Source: Crotophaga sulcirostris (lineage: Eukaryota; Chordata; Aves; Cuculiformes; Crotophagidae). Taken from it: DNA of 64,000 bases. Positions 24,961 to 39,344 of this stretch are shown one piece after another. Both the position numbers and the translations under genes were made by a program. Under the pieces are notes generated by a model that did no database searches, was not told where the DNA came from, and worked only from the letters and a program-made list of their open reading frames with translations. Each line of letters starts with the position of its first letter. Position 1 is the stretch's first letter. The stretch is taken from NCBI GenBank assembly GCA_013397455.1, contig VYZB01000172.1, positions 1,694,273 to 1,758,272 of the forward strand. Direction: 5' to 3'.

Positions 24961-27900
24961 GGACCAAAGGACGATCTGGTGACGCACTTTCCTTCATAAG
25001 GCCATTTTTTCAGCCTGGATATGGCAGGCTCAGATCTATTGAAGTTCATTGGTGAGGTTTGTGAGACAGTGAGAGGTGTGAACGCACATAAAATTTCACA
25101 GATAGTGAAAGGAAAAGCTGAAAGCAAAAATGGCTACTTTGCCATAATGCCACACACTCAACACACAGGTCTGAGCAATGATGGTACGGAGCCAGTCTCA
25201 CTTCTCAAGGGTTTGTTCAATAAAAGTGAGATGCCTGTACTTCTGAAAGTACAGCCATTACTGTGGTACACTCAGCAATAACCTCTGTAAGACAGTTTCA
25301 GTGTTTTTATAAGCAGAATGTCCTGCAGTGTTGGCTGGCATAAATTAACTTTCAGTAGGTTGTCATTACATTGTTCATTCCTATGAGCTTCTGAAATTCA
25401 CTGCACCTAAAACACTGTGTGCTCTGCAAGTCATGATGATTAAAAAGATGATGTGGTGCATAAAGACTGAACATCTGCAATTTTGTAAGTACAGGATAGG
25501 TATTTTAGTCAATTGCAAGTTTAGAGTGTGCATATATACTAAAAATAAGACTGGAAGAGAAACGTAAGGTAGAAAATATGAATATTGTAACATAATTTAT
25601 TTTAGTTTTTACTCTCTTTTAAAGATTGTTGGTAGTGTGCTTCAGAAAGAATTAACCACTCTTGATATCATATTAGCTTCGATAAGCTATAACACCATAA
25701 ATCAGTCAGAATCTGTGCTTCAGATTCAGTTCAGAAGGGCTGAAGTATTTCAAGACATGAGCAATTCTTATGCGTACCACTTGCTGTATCATGCTGTAAA
25801 TCAAGTTCTATGGTAAACTAGAGAACTGCCTCTGAAGACAGACTTAGACAAGGTTAAAAGAAAACACTGATCCAAGCAAGGCATCAGCGAAGGACGAATA
25901 CTACCAACTCAAGGAGCCACTGTCAGGGAAGAGAAGCAACACAGCGTGCACTTAGGAAGACTTTACCTTTTCCTGTGGCAACCTGTTACATCTGAGCTTT
26001 GCAGAAGTAAGGGGAAAACAGTACAGGCTGCTGCTGCTTGGCCAAGTGAGGGACTTTGCAGTTAATGTGCAAATACAATGATTAAAAAGTGCTTAAATCC
26101 CCCATTTTCCCCATTGTTTCAATTTCAGCTATTTTTAATAACAGCAAGGCTTTAGAAAAGAAGGTCCAGTTCAAGGCACCGCTCACAAATTTCCCTTTTC
26201 AGGAGAGGAAGAGAAGGCATGGTGGTGGAGATTCCCTTCCCACCAAGTAGGAATGAAGCTACAACATTCACGATGGGTGTGAGGTCCAGATTCACTTATC
26301 TCTCCCTTTGAGGGGATTCAGACTTTAGTTTGATACCAGACATTTTTCAAATGCTTTCTCGTATATCCTGACACAATATTACTAAATTGGTAATATTGGC
26401 TGCTGCTATTCAGACTGTTCTATGAGATCCATATTTTAAGATGTTAAAGAACACTATTTGCGTTAATGAGGGGAAAAATAGGAAATACAGCTCTTTTTGT
26501 GTTTTCATTATCTGCCATATTCTTATTTCTTTCTTTGATACAGTATATTTGCCAAAGACATCTAGAATGCAGAAACAGGTCCCTTTCATTATATGATAAT
26601 TGGAAATATGCAGAATATATTGGGAGCTTTACCAAGGAATAAAGAAATTTAAGGAATAAATACACTGATAATCCTTGTTAATTTCTTTATCATTCTTGCC
26701 CCACCAATGAAAAGTGCAGTCTTTCTGCTATAAATGAAAAGCATGACGATGAAAAGAGCTTCATATTTAAAGCATCCTGAAATAAAAATCTCCAGATATT
26801 GATCACAGTATATACAGCTACTATGCCTAACAGACACTGAGTGTTATTACTGTTGGTAAAGAAAGTTGACACAAGTTCAGCGGCATGTTCTTTGGCTACA
26901 CAGAGATGTTGCAACACTTGAGATATGCAAATTCCATAATATGATGCAAACAATCTGTTTTATTATCTTAGCCTTGAATTACAAAAATTTGTTGAAATAT
27001 GTTCATCTAATGCTCTTTCTTTATATTAGACTATTTCATTGGCTTCAATCACGGTCAATGAGACTCCTTAAGTTCTCCTTGGCTTAATCTCTCTAACTGA
27101 GCAGTAGGGAGCTCTGTTTTGCAGTTGAAATGACTCAAACTTTTAAAAGATTATTGTTTAGTCTATTTTGTTTATTATGTCACTTTATGCATCAGATATC
27201 CTCTTCTGAATTGAACTAACCAGAACAGATATTTCAGGCTGCCCAAGCTTCTAACATTTCTCAAATTAACCTTGATTGGGTTGACCAGGCCTCTTGTGGT
27301 CTTACATCTCTAGGAGATGATCCTACAGGAACCACATCACCCTACTGTGGTACTTCGTAAGAGATACAAGACATCTAATTCGAAATAGCAGCAAGCTTCA
27401 GACCAATTAGGACAGCAGCAATTAAACAAACTCTTCTAACATTTGAGTATAAATCCAAGAGGAAAACTTTGATATTTAAGGAGTGTGAATTTAAATGCAC
27501 ATCAATGCATTCAACGGCTGCAGGTATCAAACATTCATGTGGTGCATCTCATGCAGAACTACTATTTTCGTTTACCTCCTCTCTGCCTTCTTGCATATGG
27601 CAGGATATAGGGGAAAGCAATATGAACAGGAGCCATCCTGTTTCATTTCATGAGAACAGTAACAATCTCACAGTATTTTGTGGTTCCCACCCACAAAATC
27701 TTTTACTAGTACTCAGTGCTATTTTCCCAAGGACCTCCTCAATAATTTTTAAGAACTTTCAAGAACGTTTTCAATGTTTATTACAACAGTTTAAACTTAC
27801 TGAGCAGTTTTCAACAAGGAAACTTTACTGGATCAGTAAGACCAAAAGACAACTGCTAGCCCATCAACCTCGGTGTGTCATTCTATTCTATGGTGTTCTA

Positions 27901-28510
27901 AAGTGATCAGATGAGGTGTTTATCAGACAAAGTTAGCCTGTATGGTGACATGGCATCTCTACCCTTTTCCCTTCTGTTATAATTCCCATTATGACTCTTA
28001 CCTTCTCAAATGACAAGGCATCAATACAATTATGAAGATAGATCAGAAAGATGTAGTATAAGCTGGCATTTTGTGGCCATGGTAGGCAGTCAGCTTGAAC
28101 TCCTCAGGAGAGACAGAGCACTACTGACTGCTACACAGCACGTCCTTTTTCAGCAAGCTGCTGAAACTTCAGTAGTCTGGAACTGGTCTGGGAGTTTTTT
28201 TCACAACGGTCAGCAATTTTGCTTTTTCTTGTACTCTTACCTAAATACTGTACTCTCCAGAGTATTAAGAGGTCTAGCATGTGACATACCCCCTGCTCTC
28301 TATTTATTCTAACAGTATTGTGCTCTGTCCTTTTTGTTTTTAATACTTCCTGCCTATTCTAATATCACAATCTCCACCTACTGTGAGAAGTGATAGAAAA
28401 CCTACATTTTGCTCCAAGAGAGACTCTCTAGTGTCCCAGAGATTTCTACTGTCTCACATGCTAACTGGAGATGGATGTTTCACAGGGATAAGACAACCCT
28501 CTAAAAGCTG

Positions 28511-28552
28511 GAGAATAAATAAATAAGAAATACATAGATAAGTAAATAAATG
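28511..28552. repeat. Degenerate (AAAT)n repeat
   Basis: Imperfect AAAT/AAGT/AGAT tetranucleotides. It is a decayed microsatellite. Confidence 0.7.
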
Positions 28553-31500
28553 TTGGCTCAAGCACTTATTTCCTTCTGTCTCTGAATATTCAAGAAATCA
28601 ATTGACTAATATCCTCAAGTTATGATGAATCATATGATTTTTCCAGGATCAGTAGAAATGGCAGAGTTGGATAACTTCACTTGCCTGGAACACAGAACAG
28701 TAAGGAAAAAGGAAGGTATAAATGGAAGAGTCAGAAAAATTATAATTTTATGTTCCTACTCAGTTTTGGCTCATCCATAAGGTAAAACCAATCAACTGAT
28801 TATAAAATAAAGAAAGTAGTTTTCTTTTTGAGTTCTCAACAATGCAAGTCTTGCCGAATACACTCATTACAGCTCTTCCCTTTTTCATTTCTTTATCATA
28901 ATGAAGCTGTCAAGTTTAGTATGAGATCTACTATAAAAGCCTAGATCCTTCTCTATCAGAGCAGATAAAAAGATGGGTTGGTAACAAGACAGCATGTTGA
29001 TTATTTCTGACTATAAGTTGAACCTTGAAGGCTCACTTTGTTCAATAATCAGAGACAGCACCCACAGCCTTCATTTGCTGCTGCAACCTACCAAACTTCG
29101 ACTGAACTCACACCACAGTTTCTTGTAACGTATTATGAGTTCTGTCATGAAGAATTAATTTGCTTCTCACTCTTATCTAGCTCTTTCTCTTCCCTCATTT
29201 CCATAACTTCATGGATCATATTCACCAAACGTGGGTATGTATGATATGTTTATAATTTTACCTGAAGATATTCTGTAAAACAGAATTTAAATATATCACT
29301 ATACTGCTCTGCTATTTTTCCTTTTTCATTATGCTGGTATTAGTTTCCTGCACAGATTTTGTCCCTTGATCTATACGGAGGGAAGACAAGGCGGCATGTG
29401 TCAGAGGCATCAGGCAGTTTAATGTCTGTTGCTCGTAAGCCAGGTTAGTCAGTAATAAATTCAGAACCTATGGAAGCTGACAGGATCCTCAGCAGCTGTA
29501 AAGCTCTCCAACAGCAAGTAGGAAGAATGTCTTCCCACACAGCCTGTGCTGCAGAGATGTGGACCTACCTTTTCAAGACATTCTGAAATTCTACCACACT
29601 AACTAAATGCATACCACCAGATTTTAGTCATTTGTTTATTGTATTTTGTTTTGCAGCACAGACAGTGACTACTTGACCCAAAGGCAAAAGCCGGATCAGC
29701 CTGTTTCACTCAGCTGCTTGTTGAGCGGACGTTTATTTAAAACTCTTCCTGTCAGAACAGAATGATTTATTAGTACCACAAAATGGCACGATGCCCAGAG
29801 ACGGATTTTGAGAATTCCTGCTTTCATGAACAGGAAGGCATTTTCAAGACTAATTTATGAAACAGAGAGCAAAATATATCTTTAAAACCTCTTAATATAG
29901 CCATAAAAATATATTGCTCTTAAACACCTATGATGTTATTCAATTAATGGATTGATATTGCTGCTCTCAATTTATAAATTCCAATTTATAAAACTCTCAG
30001 GCTCTTTTTTCTACCCTTAGTTTACCCCCTTCTTGTTCTCATGCTCCCCTTTTATTAACCTCCAGTTTTTATAGATTACTAAAGCAAATCAAGAAAGTTC
30101 TCTGGCAGTTACACTGAATTGTATTTTAAATAATGCACTCACTTTTCCTCTGAGAGCTTTTCCTCTTTTAGCTATTCAGAACTTGGAACAGTTTAAAGGC
30201 ATGTCCATTTTTGTAAAAGCAATGAAATCAAATAGGTTAAAATTATAAAATATGTCCTTAATAAGTTTCAGTCAGAAATGTATCCATTATCATTATATAG
30301 AATTGTCAATTTTAGTTAAGGGCAGTTGGAAAGCAGGACTCTCCTTATGAAGAAACTATGAGAGTGATATTTTCTAAACATCATATCAGGGAGAAACCTG
30401 AAGTATCCGAAGCTCCCAGCTAAGAAAACCTCAAAGACATGTTTCTTTCAAAGACATTCAAATATTTCATTTCCACGTACTCAAACCTTTTGTGAATACT
30501 GAAATGCAGGATCTGTTAAGTTATACTTTCATAATACAATGAAATAAATACTACATGGTATATCTAGATGGCCTCATAGAATAATTTTGGACTTTTTCCT
30601 GTAAGTCTTATACTGAAATAAACAGTTTTCAATAAGACAGATGTTCCCTCAGACAATTCTCCGGTGAAAATTATAACCAGCCCTAGTTTCTTCCTCCCTT
30701 GCAGTCCAATTGCTTATTAAAACGATCGAGCAAATCAAAGGGGGGAAGCTGATTTATCATTATTGTTATTCCCATTTTATATTTAGAAACCATTGCTTTT
30801 AGGAAAAAGAGGATGAGAATGTGAGACTCCATGTTTCAACACCTGCAATAATATTTCCACTCTTTTGGTTTAATTTTCTAAATCGAGATGTCCAGGTCAT
30901 GTAGAATTACTTCTTTTCCAGAAATAGCTCACGTTTGGTTTGGTTTTATAATACTATTGTCTTTGTCTTTTTTCTTTTTACTTTTTTTGGGGGAAGATTG
31001 TTTTATTTGTTGCTTTGGGTTTCTGTTGTCGTTTTTGTTTTTTTTTAAGTAACTCTTGTGTTTATTAAGTAATCTACTCTTGCCTTTATGTCTAAGATAA
31101 ATTCAACTAATTTTTGTAAAGAAAAGTAGCAGCCTAAAAAGAAAACTGGAGACAAAAAGTAATCTGATGGCTAGTCTCTATACACACACTCTGACTCAGA
31201 AACACCCTAATTGTGATCAATAAAATATTGTGCCTCAAACATGTAAAGTAACTCCTAAGGAAGGAATAATGAGTAAAAATTAGAAAAAAGTTCTCTTCCT
31301 GGGCTTTAGTGAAGACAGACTCATTTAAAAATGAGTCTCTGGTTTGTGGATTTAGAGTGGAGCTGTCAGAGCCCAGAGAGGTTTTATATTCTATTCTTAA
31401 GCTTTTCAGCAGTTTGTGTAAAGTTTCTCCTTCCAGGTCTCCTTCCCTCCCTCCCTCTCAAGCATTATCATGTTTTTCTCTAGTGGTTCTGATCTTCACC

Positions 31501-33466
31501 AGTCCTTTCACATACCAGTGTGGCACGGCTAATAGCTTCTGTTGTCAGTTCATATGAACAATATTAACAGAAATCACCCTTTATCTGAACCTCACAAGTA
31601 GGCAAGATTTGAAAAAAAAGACAATTAAAGCCAGAATTGGACTTCTCACAAATCAAATTCAAATCCACTCGTTTAACTTCTAATATATTTCTTCTTGTAC
31701 TGGGATCAGAGACTCTCATAAGGTCCCTCATAAATCCCTTGGTCAACATTAGAAACATAGGTGTGTCAACAAATGTATGCTTGCTGACTTTTTATCCCTG
31801 TTAAACAATCAAAACTGGCTTGAAGGATGGGCTGTGCAGTATTATTTACCTCTTGTATTCCAAATACAATTCTATTCAATAAAATAAATAAATCAAGACT
31901 GGTTTCAATCAGACATACGATACAAATAAAGAATATTGGGGGTCTAAAAATACCATTTTCAAGTTATTTTCTATAAGCATGCGGGCAAATGTATTCTTGT
32001 CAACATAATAAAATCAAGTATCATTTATACTCCCATTATTCTAGGCACTGGCTATTTAGGAAAGATACCACACCACATAAGAATACAAGAACAGTGGAAG
32101 AGTTAAAAATGTGAGGCATCAGTCTGTAGCTTACTGTAACTGGTTCTCCCTGTACTTTTTGAAATGACAGTTCCGCTAAAGAAAGATCACAGTCTTTTTA
32201 AAAGCAAACCAAAATCATATTTAGATCTCATTTAAAGTGGTATAAATCTATGAGATAGCCATCAATCACATTTATCTTTATCCCCATTTTCTGCTGCATT
32301 TATAAGAATTTCTTAATATACATACAATTATTCTAAATCTACTCAAAATGAAAGCTATTGATTTTCTACATTATTTATACAGTTTTGCTTGTATTCCTTT
32401 ACCAGTTTTCCCTTAACTGTATTTCCTATTTATGCATGGGCTTTATTCTTTCTGCAGTGCTAAAGCTGTGCATTTTCAAAATGTAGAATCTATCAAGTGG
32501 CAAGGTGATACACAGACTGCTTGGAATGCTACTTTTTATATGCATATCTTGGGGAGAAATAAACAGGAATGAGAAATAATATTCCAAAACTGGGCTGACC
32601 AGTTTCAGAATCTTCCAGCTGGACTTTTTGCTTACAAATATGCAATCACAATGCTGCTAGGAATGGATGGAAAGTAATGGGAAAAAAATTCCTCTAAAAA
32701 GAAAGAAAAGGGTATATCAGAAAATGTTAGTTCCAGTGTGGTTGTGTGACAGATGCAATAAATACCAATGCATTGCACAGGAATTGTCCTCTTTTAGTCC
32801 TCAGGGCTTGCTGTTGCTTCTTGATTTCTGCTTTCTGAATATTGATAGCTTATGTTTTCAAGCTTTTTTTCTGAAACTATAAGCTAGAGAACTAAACATC
32901 TTTTCCAAAAGTATGTTCTTAGTCACATGACTATAAAAAAAAGGTTGAAGAAAAATGCTAATTATCTCAGACTTGTGAAAAAAATCTGAATGGTTCAGAT
33001 CACTGAACCTGCACTCATTCTGAAAGCATTCTTCATCTACTGGTCCATTACTTTAAATGTATAAAAATATTAATTATAATTTCCTACCTTGTGGTCTATT
33101 AATCCCACAAACTAAGTTGAAACAGAGTAGCACAAAAGTACTCCCAATAAATATATAAACACAAACAGTTTACTGGCTGAGGAATGGAATGGGCCTTGTC
33201 AAACACTCAAATTCAACAGACCAAAACTTTGAGACATGAAAGGAAAGGGAGAAGGGATAGCCTCACAAGATATGGCAGTTACGCACACCGGCCTAGGTGC
33301 TCTACAAATACACTGTGAAACAGGCATGACTCATAAATACATAACATTCAGATTGGCTGCACATCAGATAGAACCGTTTTTTTTAGCTGCAAAAGAGTTG
33401 GCTTTATCTTCCTAATAACACAATTGTGCACCTATATAAACCCCAACTCAAAAACAAACCACACAA

Positions 33467-33482
33467 ACACACACACACACAC
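33467..33482. repeat. (AC)8 microsatellite
   Basis: Eight AC dinucleotides follow an A/C-rich lead-in. A TATATAAA-like motif at about 33433 precedes it, but I see no other promoter or LTR support. Confidence 0.85.
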
Positions 33483-35452
33483 TCAATGGCTACCAGCCTG
33501 GTACAGTTCACTGGTTGAGCCCTCAATGGCTGTAGTAAGCTCTTCCTACACAAGAAGCCCCAAATGCCACCAAGAGACATGCATGCTCTGCTGGGATGGG
33601 ATGGGTCAACAGCTCCAACCCAGCACAGCTCACCCAGCTACCTTGGCACCATCATCCCACTTGCTTACAAGGAGGATTCCAGCAGCGTGGCAACTCTGAC
33701 CCAGTGCTTGTGTTCCCCTTGTTTTATTCTCCCCTCCCCTGCCAGAACAGTTCATAGGTTGAAGGTCACAACTCCGTTTTGGTCTCCGTGTAACAGCATA
33801 AGTTCTCTCAAACAAGAATACTTAGATGTTACAAGCAGTTTCTAATATAAACATACACAGAACTGGAGAGAAGAGAGTGATTTTTAGCTCTTTTCAATTT
33901 TAAAGTAAGAGGGAAAATGTGTGACAATGAGCAAATGCCGAAAACCTTGCATTAAACCTCCGCAAATTCTTCCATAAATATTACACAATATATAACACCA
34001 ACAAAATTTTTAAGACATGGCACTGGAATAATAAGTTGTATTTCTCTTCACATATAAAGCATTATGCGTTACAAGACAGTTTCCAGTTTGCACCTCCAAA
34101 CAATACTGCTTTCAAGTTGGGAATATTTGAGGTGAATCTCCTCTCAGCCTCACTAAAACAACTGCAGCGAATCAAACAACAGTGAAACTTTATGTCTTCC
34201 TACCCAGCCACATAGCTTCCACTGAATGCTGTAGGAATTGGACATGCTCAGAGACAGGCCATACTCAGCTTCTTCAGCTTGACTATGACCACAGCTGTAC
34301 TGTGTATCTTGGACAAGTGTGAAAATCTCAAAGAGCAAAGCTTCTTTTGCATGGGTTCTAATTTCCATGACTCACAGGTAAATCAGGTTCTCTATATTCC
34401 TTCAAAGACTGCAAGCTCTGTAGCTTCCCATTTCTTGTCTGCTCATTTGTGTGGCGACACATCTGCTAAACTGTTTCTGAAACCAAAGGGATTTAATGCC
34501 TAAACCCAGTATTTTTCATGATGAATAAATATAAGAATACATGTTTACATTACAACCTCCCCCTTATATAAGATGTTCAAAATAAGGGTGGCAAAAGCCC
34601 TTCATAGAATAAGTTAGACAGCAGAAGTCAAGTTTCTCAGAAGCCAAGTCACAGAGCTGTTGTACTCCACTGCAAAAGCTCATCTTGCTTGGTTTCAGTC
34701 CTCAAGAATATCTCATCAGAAGAATGTGTCGAAAAAAGTCGACCAGAAAAAAGGTCCACTTCTTTTTGAAAGCCAACAGATCTGTATCAGGTAATACAAT
34801 ACTTTGCACTTCTGGAAGTAGTTTGCAGTATGATTTTCTACTCAAGATGGCATTATTTCTCATACTGTCACAGTGACAAATATTGAACTTCTGTGCTTTT
34901 GCTGTGGCTTATGGGCTGGAAAACACTATTTTTTTCTCTATATATATACACTATTATTTTTTTTAAAAAAAAGCTGTTCAAAAGAAATAATGTTATGAAA
35001 AAGAGAGAGAAGGGCTGAAGATGTATCCAGTACCCCATAGACTGCATCTGAAAAAATGCTTTCTTGTCTTGACTAGCAAACAGAGAAGCAATGCTGAAAA
35101 GAGAAATAAACATTTATGAGGAAAAGATGAACGAGTTTTTAAAAAAATATTCTAAAGCTGTATCATTTGTCAGGGTTTTGAAGGAATTCTGAGAATGAAA
35201 GCTTAGGGGGTTTGAGTAGCTCGTTATACAGGCCTCTCCCCTCTGATTTGTGGGGCAGCTTATATTTTGCAGCTAACCGTCTTCAGACATTTTTGTCAAT
35301 CCTGGACTTTGTTCTTTTGCTTAGAAAGGTTTTATTCAAACACTGTTGCAGATGATCCACACATGAAAGTAAAAGAAATTTCCCAAAACTGCAAAAAAAA
35401 AATTAAATGTGGTTCATATTTTTAGCACAAGTATTTTGCCAATGTTTTATAC

Positions 35453-35467
35453 TTTTTTTTTTTTTTT
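35453..35467. repeat. Poly-T run (15 bases)
   Basis: A run of 15 T with a short A-run just upstream (about 35393). No attached retroelement is recognised. Confidence 0.9.
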
Positions 35468-36704
35468 AATAAAACAGGCAATTTAGCCCAATTAACTGAG
35501 GGGTCCCAATACAAAAAATACATTCAAATAAAAAAGTTTGCAGGTACCTAAGTTGAGATAAAGAACAGTTTTACATTTCAGAGGATATTTTCATTATCTC
35601 TAAGCAGGTGACAGCTACTGCCAGGTATAAGAACTATCTTTCTTCCTCGACTCCAGCCTTCAGTCTTCTTTAACTTTTCTAAGCTTTGAAATGAAGATGT
35701 TCTTAATACTAGAGAAAGAGGCTTTGCATATGAAACGAATGATTAAACTCACATGAGATGCATCCATTTTGGAGATGAGGGATTGCATGAAAGGAAGATA
35801 CACTGTGATCTTTTCATTCTTGACACTTTCATATTAAAACAAACGCTGTACCATTATTGGGAAGGGTTTGTCCAAGGTCACTCAATTGTTCAGCACTTAC
35901 AAGCTGGCAGCCCATCACAGGCAGAAGTGGCATGTATAATCATTATTGATGCTAGCAGTCTCCACCCTCGCTAATGCTACTTGTTCTGACAGCCAGTCGC
36001 AGGCGAACGTAATTATTCTTTGAGCCGTGCCTCAGATCTGCAGTTGAAGGGAGTTGTTTGATGCTAGACGGCAACTAAGTACCAAATGGTGCCATGCCTA
36101 TTACAGAACACACAAGTCAACAACCACTGTTTAATTAGTCCCATTTAAATTGTTCCATTCAAGGGATAACACGAATGACAAGCCATGTGCTGGGGATCTC
36201 TGAAGGAAAGTGCCTTGCCTCCTTCCAGGTGTGAAATGGTTGAGGGGCTGCCTTCTTGGTGCTGTTGTAGCCCCCCAAAGAGGGCTCTCTCTTGGATGGC
36301 ACTGATCCCTTCTTCAGAACATGAGTGAATAACTCAATTAGTCAGCTTCTGCTGATACTGTGAGGCAGAAGTACCAAAGCTACAGGATTTCCTGGCTCTA
36401 GAGCCTGGCAGAAAATTCCCTTTGCTCTGCAAATGTTAAAAACTTTTTTTTTTTTCTTTTCCATTTTCTTTATTATTCCTCTTTCAGAGTTGTGGTTGTA
36501 ACTGAAACTGTTGAAACTTGACACTATTTAAATGACAACTGGGTTTATTAAGATGAAAATTAGTATTTGAGTTTTCAGCCAAAAACTTTAAATAACTGTA
36601 AAAAATGAAAATTTTGAAAAAGAATTCTGTCTAAAAGACACTCATAACATTACATCGACTCTTATTTTAACTCCATCGGTCAAAATACATATCAATTAGT
36701 ACAT

Positions 36705-37861
36705 TCAAAAAAATCATCTACCTGGACTTGTGCAAAGCATTCAACACTGTCCCGCACAACAATCTTGTCTCTAAACTGGAGAGACATTGACAGATGGACC
36801 ACTTGGTGGGTAAGGAATTGTCTGGACAGTCAATCACACTCAAAGACTTGCGGTCAATGGCAAGGTGTCCAAGTGGAGACCAGCGATGAGCGGTGTTCCT
36901 CAGGAGTCGGTATTGGGACTGGTGCTGTTAACATCTTTGTCAGTGATATGGGAAATGAGATTGAGGGCACTTTCAGCAAGTTTGCCAAAAACACCAAGCT
37001 GTGTGGTGTGGTCAACACACTGAGGGGAAGGGATTGCCATCCAGAGGGACCTTGACAGGCTTGAGAGGTGGGCCCATGCAAACCTCATGAAGTTCAACAA
37101 GGCCACATGCAAGGTTCTGCACATAGGTTGAGGCAATCCCAAGCACAATTACAGGCTGGACAAAGAATGGATTGACCGCAGCCCTGAGGAGAAGAACTTC
37201 GGGGTGTTGGATGATGAGAAGCTCAACATGAGTTGGCAACATTTGCTGGCAGCTCAGAAAGCCAATCATATCCTGGACTGCATCAAAAGAAGCCTGGCCA
37301 GCAGTTCAAGTGAGGTGATTCTACCACTCTGCTCTGTTGTCATGAGATCCCCTCCTGGAATACTCTGTGCAACTCCAGGGCGCCCAACATAAGGACACAG
37401 ACCTGTTGGAGGCAGTCTAGAGAAGGTCCACAAAGATGATCAGAGAGCTGGAGCACTTCTCCTAAGAAGCCAGGCTGAGAGAGTTGGGGTTGTTCAGCCT
37501 GGAGAATGGAAGGCTTCAGGAAGACCTTCTAGCGGTCTTCCAGTACTTAAAGGGTGCCTGTAAGAATGACAGGGTCAAAGATTTTAGCAGGGCCTGTTGC
37601 AATAAGACATGTTAATGGCTTTAAACTCAAACACGGTAGATTTAGATTAAAGAAGATACTCTTCACTATGAGGGTGGTGAGGCACTGGAACAGGTTGCTC
37701 AGAGAAGCTGTGGATGCCCCATACCTGGAAGTGTTCAAGGCCAGGGTGGATGAAGCTTTGAGCAACCTGGTCTAGTGGAAGGTCTTCCTGCCTATGGCAG
37801 GAGAGTTAGAACTGGATGATCATTAAGGTCCCTTCCAACACAAAACATTCTATGATTCTAT
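36705..37861 (+). mobile_element. CR1 LINE, about 1.15 kb, from the reverse transcriptase core to the 3' end
   Basis: The element opens in the reverse transcriptase region: from 36716 it reads IYLDLCKAFNTVPHNNL, the CR1 form of the RT motif before the catalytic block. It continues through the usual RT C-terminal segments (for example [11 protein letters not shown] near 37090, and the SCEV/LP stretch near 37310). It then passes into the GGTGGTGAGGCACTGGAACA block and the 3' terminus ATTCTATGATTCTATA. Several frameshifts and stops show that it is dead. The 5' end is truncated just ahead of the RT motif. This is the longest CR1 copy in the window. Confidence 0.95.
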
Positions 37862-38109
37862 AAAAATAGAAGAAAACAAGTGCCTTACAACCTGCAAAGC
37901 CCTGAAAAAGTTTTGCCCAGACTTTCAGTGACAATTATAACATTCCCTATTTTCAAGGGATTTTCTCTCTTTGTGAAAACCTTCTTCTTGAGATGGAATG
38001 TCATACACATTAAGTAAAGAGAGAGAACAAAGGATGCACAGATGAAGTTGTTTTTTTGCTAGGAACTACTGTTCCATCAACAAATCCTGTAAAGGAAAGC
38101 CCACTCTGT

Positions 38110-38150
38110 GATGTTAGTAGAACACAGAAAAGCCATTGACTACTAACATC
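38110..38150. repeat. Stem-loop with 11-base perfect arms
   Basis: GATGTTAGTAG (38110-38120) and CTACTAACATC (38140-38150) are exact reverse complements around a 19-base loop. It does not belong to a recognised repeat. Confidence 0.92.
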
Positions 38151-39344
38151 TTATAGTTACGCTTTTTTTCATTAGCTTGAGAATTCAAAATTAGCATTGA
38201 TTTAAAACTCTCCTTCTGGTAAGGATCAATACATAAAATATACCTCTAAGTATTGTTTGCTGAGGAAAACATTAAAAACTGGTAATAAAGATGAAAACAC
38301 TTGTTTTGTGAAGATATGTTGGGTCATTTTTAGCAAAAGACTTTTCTTAAAAAGAATTTTTAATGGGGCTGCATACATATTCATGTAGATTCCTTTACTT
38401 TTGTAATTATGTTCATTTTGTCACACATATGAGTTCTACTTAGACTGAGCAAAATTCACTACTCACAGACCCTTCCTGTTCCCTCGTTACTATGATGTAT
38501 TCAGATTTTAGTTTGATGTATAAATGGGTGTATTTTCCAGAAAAAGGTTTAACAAATGTCCTCTAAAATGAAGATGTTCTGCTTGCAGAATTACTGCATC
38601 AACAGCAGCCACTTAAATTCCTTGAAATTAAAATCTTCTATAAGATCTCAGACCTGGAAATAATTTATTAAATATCATTAATAGTTATAATTCTTGTAAA
38701 AGACTTTACAGAAAAGCCTGATAAAATCAAATCCTTTGGGCTGCCTAGCAATTACTGTGAAAGCTCGGACAGTTTAACAGGGAATTTTTCCTTTTCAGAG
38801 GTTGGGGGCTTTTCTTGCTTTCATAAGGGGTTCTATATACAGCTCATAACTCTCTTCTAATTGCTAGCATAAGGTTAAAAATTTAATAGAAAAGCTTTTA
38901 TTTTTTATTAAATCCTTGATAGTTTTCTCAGGAAGGGCTAAGCTCTAAATATTTAAGATTAGTTTCTATAACCGTTTTTTTACTATGCCCTTCAAAAGCT
39001 TACAGGCTCCATTTTCTTCCCTTGCTACCATTCTCATATGTGAAGCACACACCGATTCTTCCCCAGATGGTACACTGACCTCATGAAACACAGGAATAAT
39101 CTGTTTCCTGATTCTGTGCTCACAGAAATCAATACAATTTTTTGCAGTGATTTAAATTAATCAAAAATCAGATACATAGTCTACACTCATGTATGTCCAG
39201 TTTTACACAGGTGCTGATAGCTCTGTCCAGCTTTTCAGAAATCCTCCAAACCACAGTTAGGATTAATCACTGCAAAAACTTGGTTTTAACCTGACAAGAA
39301 AAATTCAATTTTAGGTCAAAGAAAATGTTTCAAGGATCACCTTT

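Noticed and set aside
27469..27906. 145-codon plus-strand frame
   Set aside because: The composition is like random translation, no family is recognised, and it lies in the middle of the MOCOS intron without splice support.
33240..33850. Possible LTR (TATATAAA at about 33433 followed by an AC run and GC-richer sequence)
   Set aside because: No TG...CA ends, no shared U3 block and no poly-A signal at a fitting distance could be found.
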